Source: Neobacillus drentensis NBRC 102427 (GTDB lineage Bacteria > Bacillota > Bacilli > Bacillales > Cytobacillaceae). Taken from it: DNA of 64,000 bases. Shown here in pieces: positions 62,923-64,000 of this stretch (the stretch's first letter is position 1; the number at the start of each line of letters is the position of its first letter). The notes below the pieces were generated by a model. It saw nothing but the letters and a program-made list of their open reading frames with translations. It did not search any database and was not told the origin of the DNA. Made by a program: the position numbers and the translations under genes. The stretch spans positions 21,124 through 85,123 of the forward strand of contig NZ_BCUX01000015.1 in assembly GCF_001591445.1 (NCBI RefSeq), read 5' to 3'.

Positions 62923-63444
62923 TCAATTTGGTAATTCTTTGTACGCTAATTTCATAATGACCTCTTCGTGTTTGGGATATTTAAGTAAAAGGTCATTTTG
63001 GGTAAACAATTCAAAGTCTTGGAATTCAAAACCAGGAGATACCATACAACCCACTAAAGAGTAAGTATCTTTTTCCATTACGGACGACCCAAAGATTGAA
63101 TTCTTAGGAACAAACGCTTGTGGAGCTTCTCCATTTTCTAGATTCATTCCTAACTTCAATTCCTCATATTCTCCATTATCATGTATAACATGGACAGTTA
63201 ATGGGCTGCCAGCATGAAAATACCACAATTCATCAGATTTTAATCGATGAAAATGGGATACATTATCCGAAGTCAATAGAAAGTAAATACTCGTAAAAAG
63301 CTTTCGCTGCCCCTCAAAACCTACACTTAATTCATTGTCTGAAATTCTTTCCTTAGATGTATAGGTACTTTTGTAATACCCGCCTTCAGGATGGGAAACA
63401 AGTCCAAGATTCGAGATTAATGATTGTATTTCAATTTTGTTCAT
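62923..63444 (-). CDS. Cupin, DUF985 family (YML079w-like)
   Basis: 173 residues from ATG 63444 with AAAGGA 7 bp upstream; an upstream in-frame ATG lacks one. It reads MNKIEIQSLISNLGLVSHPEGGYYKSTYTS, then SIYFLLTSDNVSHFHRLKSDELWYFHAGSPL, with the cupin His pair, and PGFEFQDFELF. DUF985 cupins are dimeric jelly-roll proteins of unknown reaction, possibly sugar-related. Monocistronic. Confidence 0.85.
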   Translation of the reverse strand: MNKIEIQSLISNLGLVSHPEGGYYKSTYTSKERISDNELSVGFEGQRKLFTSIYFLLTSDNVSHFHRLKSDELWYFHAGSPLTVHVIHDNGEYEELKLGMNLENGEAPQAFVPKNSIFGSSVMEKDTYSLVGCMVSPGFEFQDFELFTQNDLLLKYPKHEEVIMKLAYKELPN

Positions 63445-63557
63445 GTCAAAATCCTTTCTCAATTTCATTCCTATTGCATTTGAGCAGAAGAAAAATCAAT
63501 TATCATCATACGATACATGACAGGATTAATCAAAGCTGGGGTTAATCTTTAGAGGTT

Positions 63558-63665
63558 ATGAAGGCAGCTGTTTTCGGAGTACCAGATGCCATATGGGTGG
63601 AAAGTGTCAAAGTAGCTATTGTATTGAATGAGGGCCACAAGGCGAGTGAAGAGGAGCTTATTTAA
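63558..63665 (+). pseudogene. Remnant of an acyl-CoA synthetase (AMP-binding enzyme C-terminus)
   Basis: 36 codons reading AAVFGVPDAIWVESVKVAIV and then LNEGHKASEEELI. This is the C-terminal AMP-binding domain core (VIGVPDxxWGExVKAxVVL...ASEEELI) of fatty-acid/aryl-CoA ligases. It lacks the upstream ~400 residues and is cut short after EELI; no ribosome binding site. Confidence 0.8.
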
Positions 63666-63713
63666 TATTTCTAGTTTTCGATTGTTAAAAAAGAATGAAT
63701 CAACATTAAATGT

Positions 63714-63768
63714 AAAAAAATGCAGGTCACCAAGTATTTTTTGGATGAACTGCCTTTTTCTATTCGTC
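63714..63768. terminator. Imperfect hairpin with flanking A/T runs
   Basis: GCAGGT/ACTGC outer pairs and CCAAG/TTGG inner pairs; weak. Confidence 0.35.
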
Positions 63769-63810
63769 AAGCATTCTATTTGCTAACTTTTCATTAGAGA
63801 GTTAAACTAA

Positions 63811-63836
63811 TTTTGTACCGAACGGTAGGTACAAAA
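63811..63836. promoter_or_regulatory. Nested palindrome, TetR-type operator candidate
   Basis: Outer arms TTTTGTACC / GGTACAAAA and an inner palindrome TACCG-AA-CGGTA, 70 bp upstream of the HesB-like gene and 145 bp after the acyl-CoA ligase remnant. The ACCGAACGGT core is of the kind bound by TetR-family repressors. Confidence 0.5.
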
Positions 63837-63904
63837 TAAAAAAATACTCTTTTTAATAAATAAAAATTCCCATTATAGGAAAAATGATAAAGGAGGTGTG
63901 TCAA

Positions 63905-64000
63905 ATGAATATCACGATAACAGAAAATGCGGCAAAAGAACTAAATAACAAAATTGGTAAAAAAAACGGATACTTAAAAATTCAGAACGTAATGGAGGGG
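63905..64000 (+). CDS. HesB/IscA-like iron-sulfur biosynthesis family protein, 3'-truncated by window edge
   Basis: Only 32 codons are visible: MNITITENAAKELNNKIG, then GYLKIQNVMEG. The start matches HesB-like (Fe-S biosynthesis domain) proteins of Bacillus. AAGGAGG lies 8 bp before ATG. The conserved cysteines would lie beyond the window, so whether it carries a cluster cannot be judged. Confidence 0.65.
   Translation, partial: MNITITENAAKELNNKIGKKNGYLKIQNVMEG

Overview
The window is a low-GC, AT-rich stretch of chromosome from an aerobic endospore-forming Firmicute of the Bacillaceae (Bacillus, Neobacillus or Cytobacillus type). The evidence is strong AGGAGG-type ribosome binding sites, frequent TTG/GTG starts, near-consensus sigma-A promoters and Bacillus-type families: secreted subtilases, an NlpC/P60 hydrolase, class III fructose-bisphosphatase, CarD, DUF3231 and HelD. 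No rRNA, tRNA, prophage, insertion sequence or CRISPR array was seen.

Layout. 1-1797: 3' part of an S9 peptidase. 2260-5212: glnQHMP-like polar amino-acid ABC operon behind a consensus promoter. 5398-9381: giant secreted subtilase with an inserted domain. 9.6-11 kb: decayed quinone/aromatic-stress module (flavin reductase, DoxX protein, truncated extradiol dioxygenase). 11-22.8 kb: housekeeping and stress genes (CarD, DUF1275, DUF3231, NlpC/P60, band-7/RHH pair, divergent Rrf2/quinone reductase, HelD, YbjQ pair, Usp, stand-alone signal peptidase II). 23.1-25.1 kb: GC-rich secreted GH3 glycosidase. 25.2-29.3 kb: divergent sulfonate cluster (ssuCB-like against tauD-ssuA-like) in which both arms carry terminator-like leader hairpins. 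29.6-32.5 kb: S66 peptidase, DNA alkylation repair protein, secreted M28 aminopeptidase.

33-47 kb is the metabolic centrepiece, a meta-cleavage pathway for a phenolic compound. A XylR_N/V4R/PucR-type regulator precedes an HpaB-type hydroxylase and two ~92% identical catechol 2,3-dioxygenases separated by a divergent IclR regulator. The complete dehydrogenase (4-oxalocrotonate) branch follows: acetaldehyde dehydrogenase, aldolase, hydratase, decarboxylase, tautomerase and semialdehyde dehydrogenase, then an NCS1 transporter. The hydrolytic branch and a flavin reductase for the hydroxylase are not in the cluster. The products, pyruvate and acetyl-CoA, would require gluconeogenesis; a class III FBPase lies 2 kb further on.

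47-64 kb: small and hypothetical genes, FBPase, M20 dipeptidase, GMP reductase, an orphan argininosuccinate-lyase-like enzyme, DinB protein, a second subtilase, and a large SF1 (UPF1-like) helicase overlapping a winged-helix gene. The subtilase-helicase-wHTH block is bracketed by two oppositely oriented copies of a ~52-bp palindromic element. A cupin gene, an acyl-CoA-ligase remnant and the start of a HesB-like gene end the window. Several intergenic regions carry a second dispersed palindromic repeat family (core GTGCCTGACAC), mostly directly behind genes and often followed by a T-run.

The strongest leads for something undescribed are the shared leader-RNA motif in the sulfonate cluster, the helicase-wHTH pair with its flanking repeats, the double-dioxygenase catabolic cluster with an NCS1 transporter, and the subtilase with a large domain inserted between its catalytic residues.
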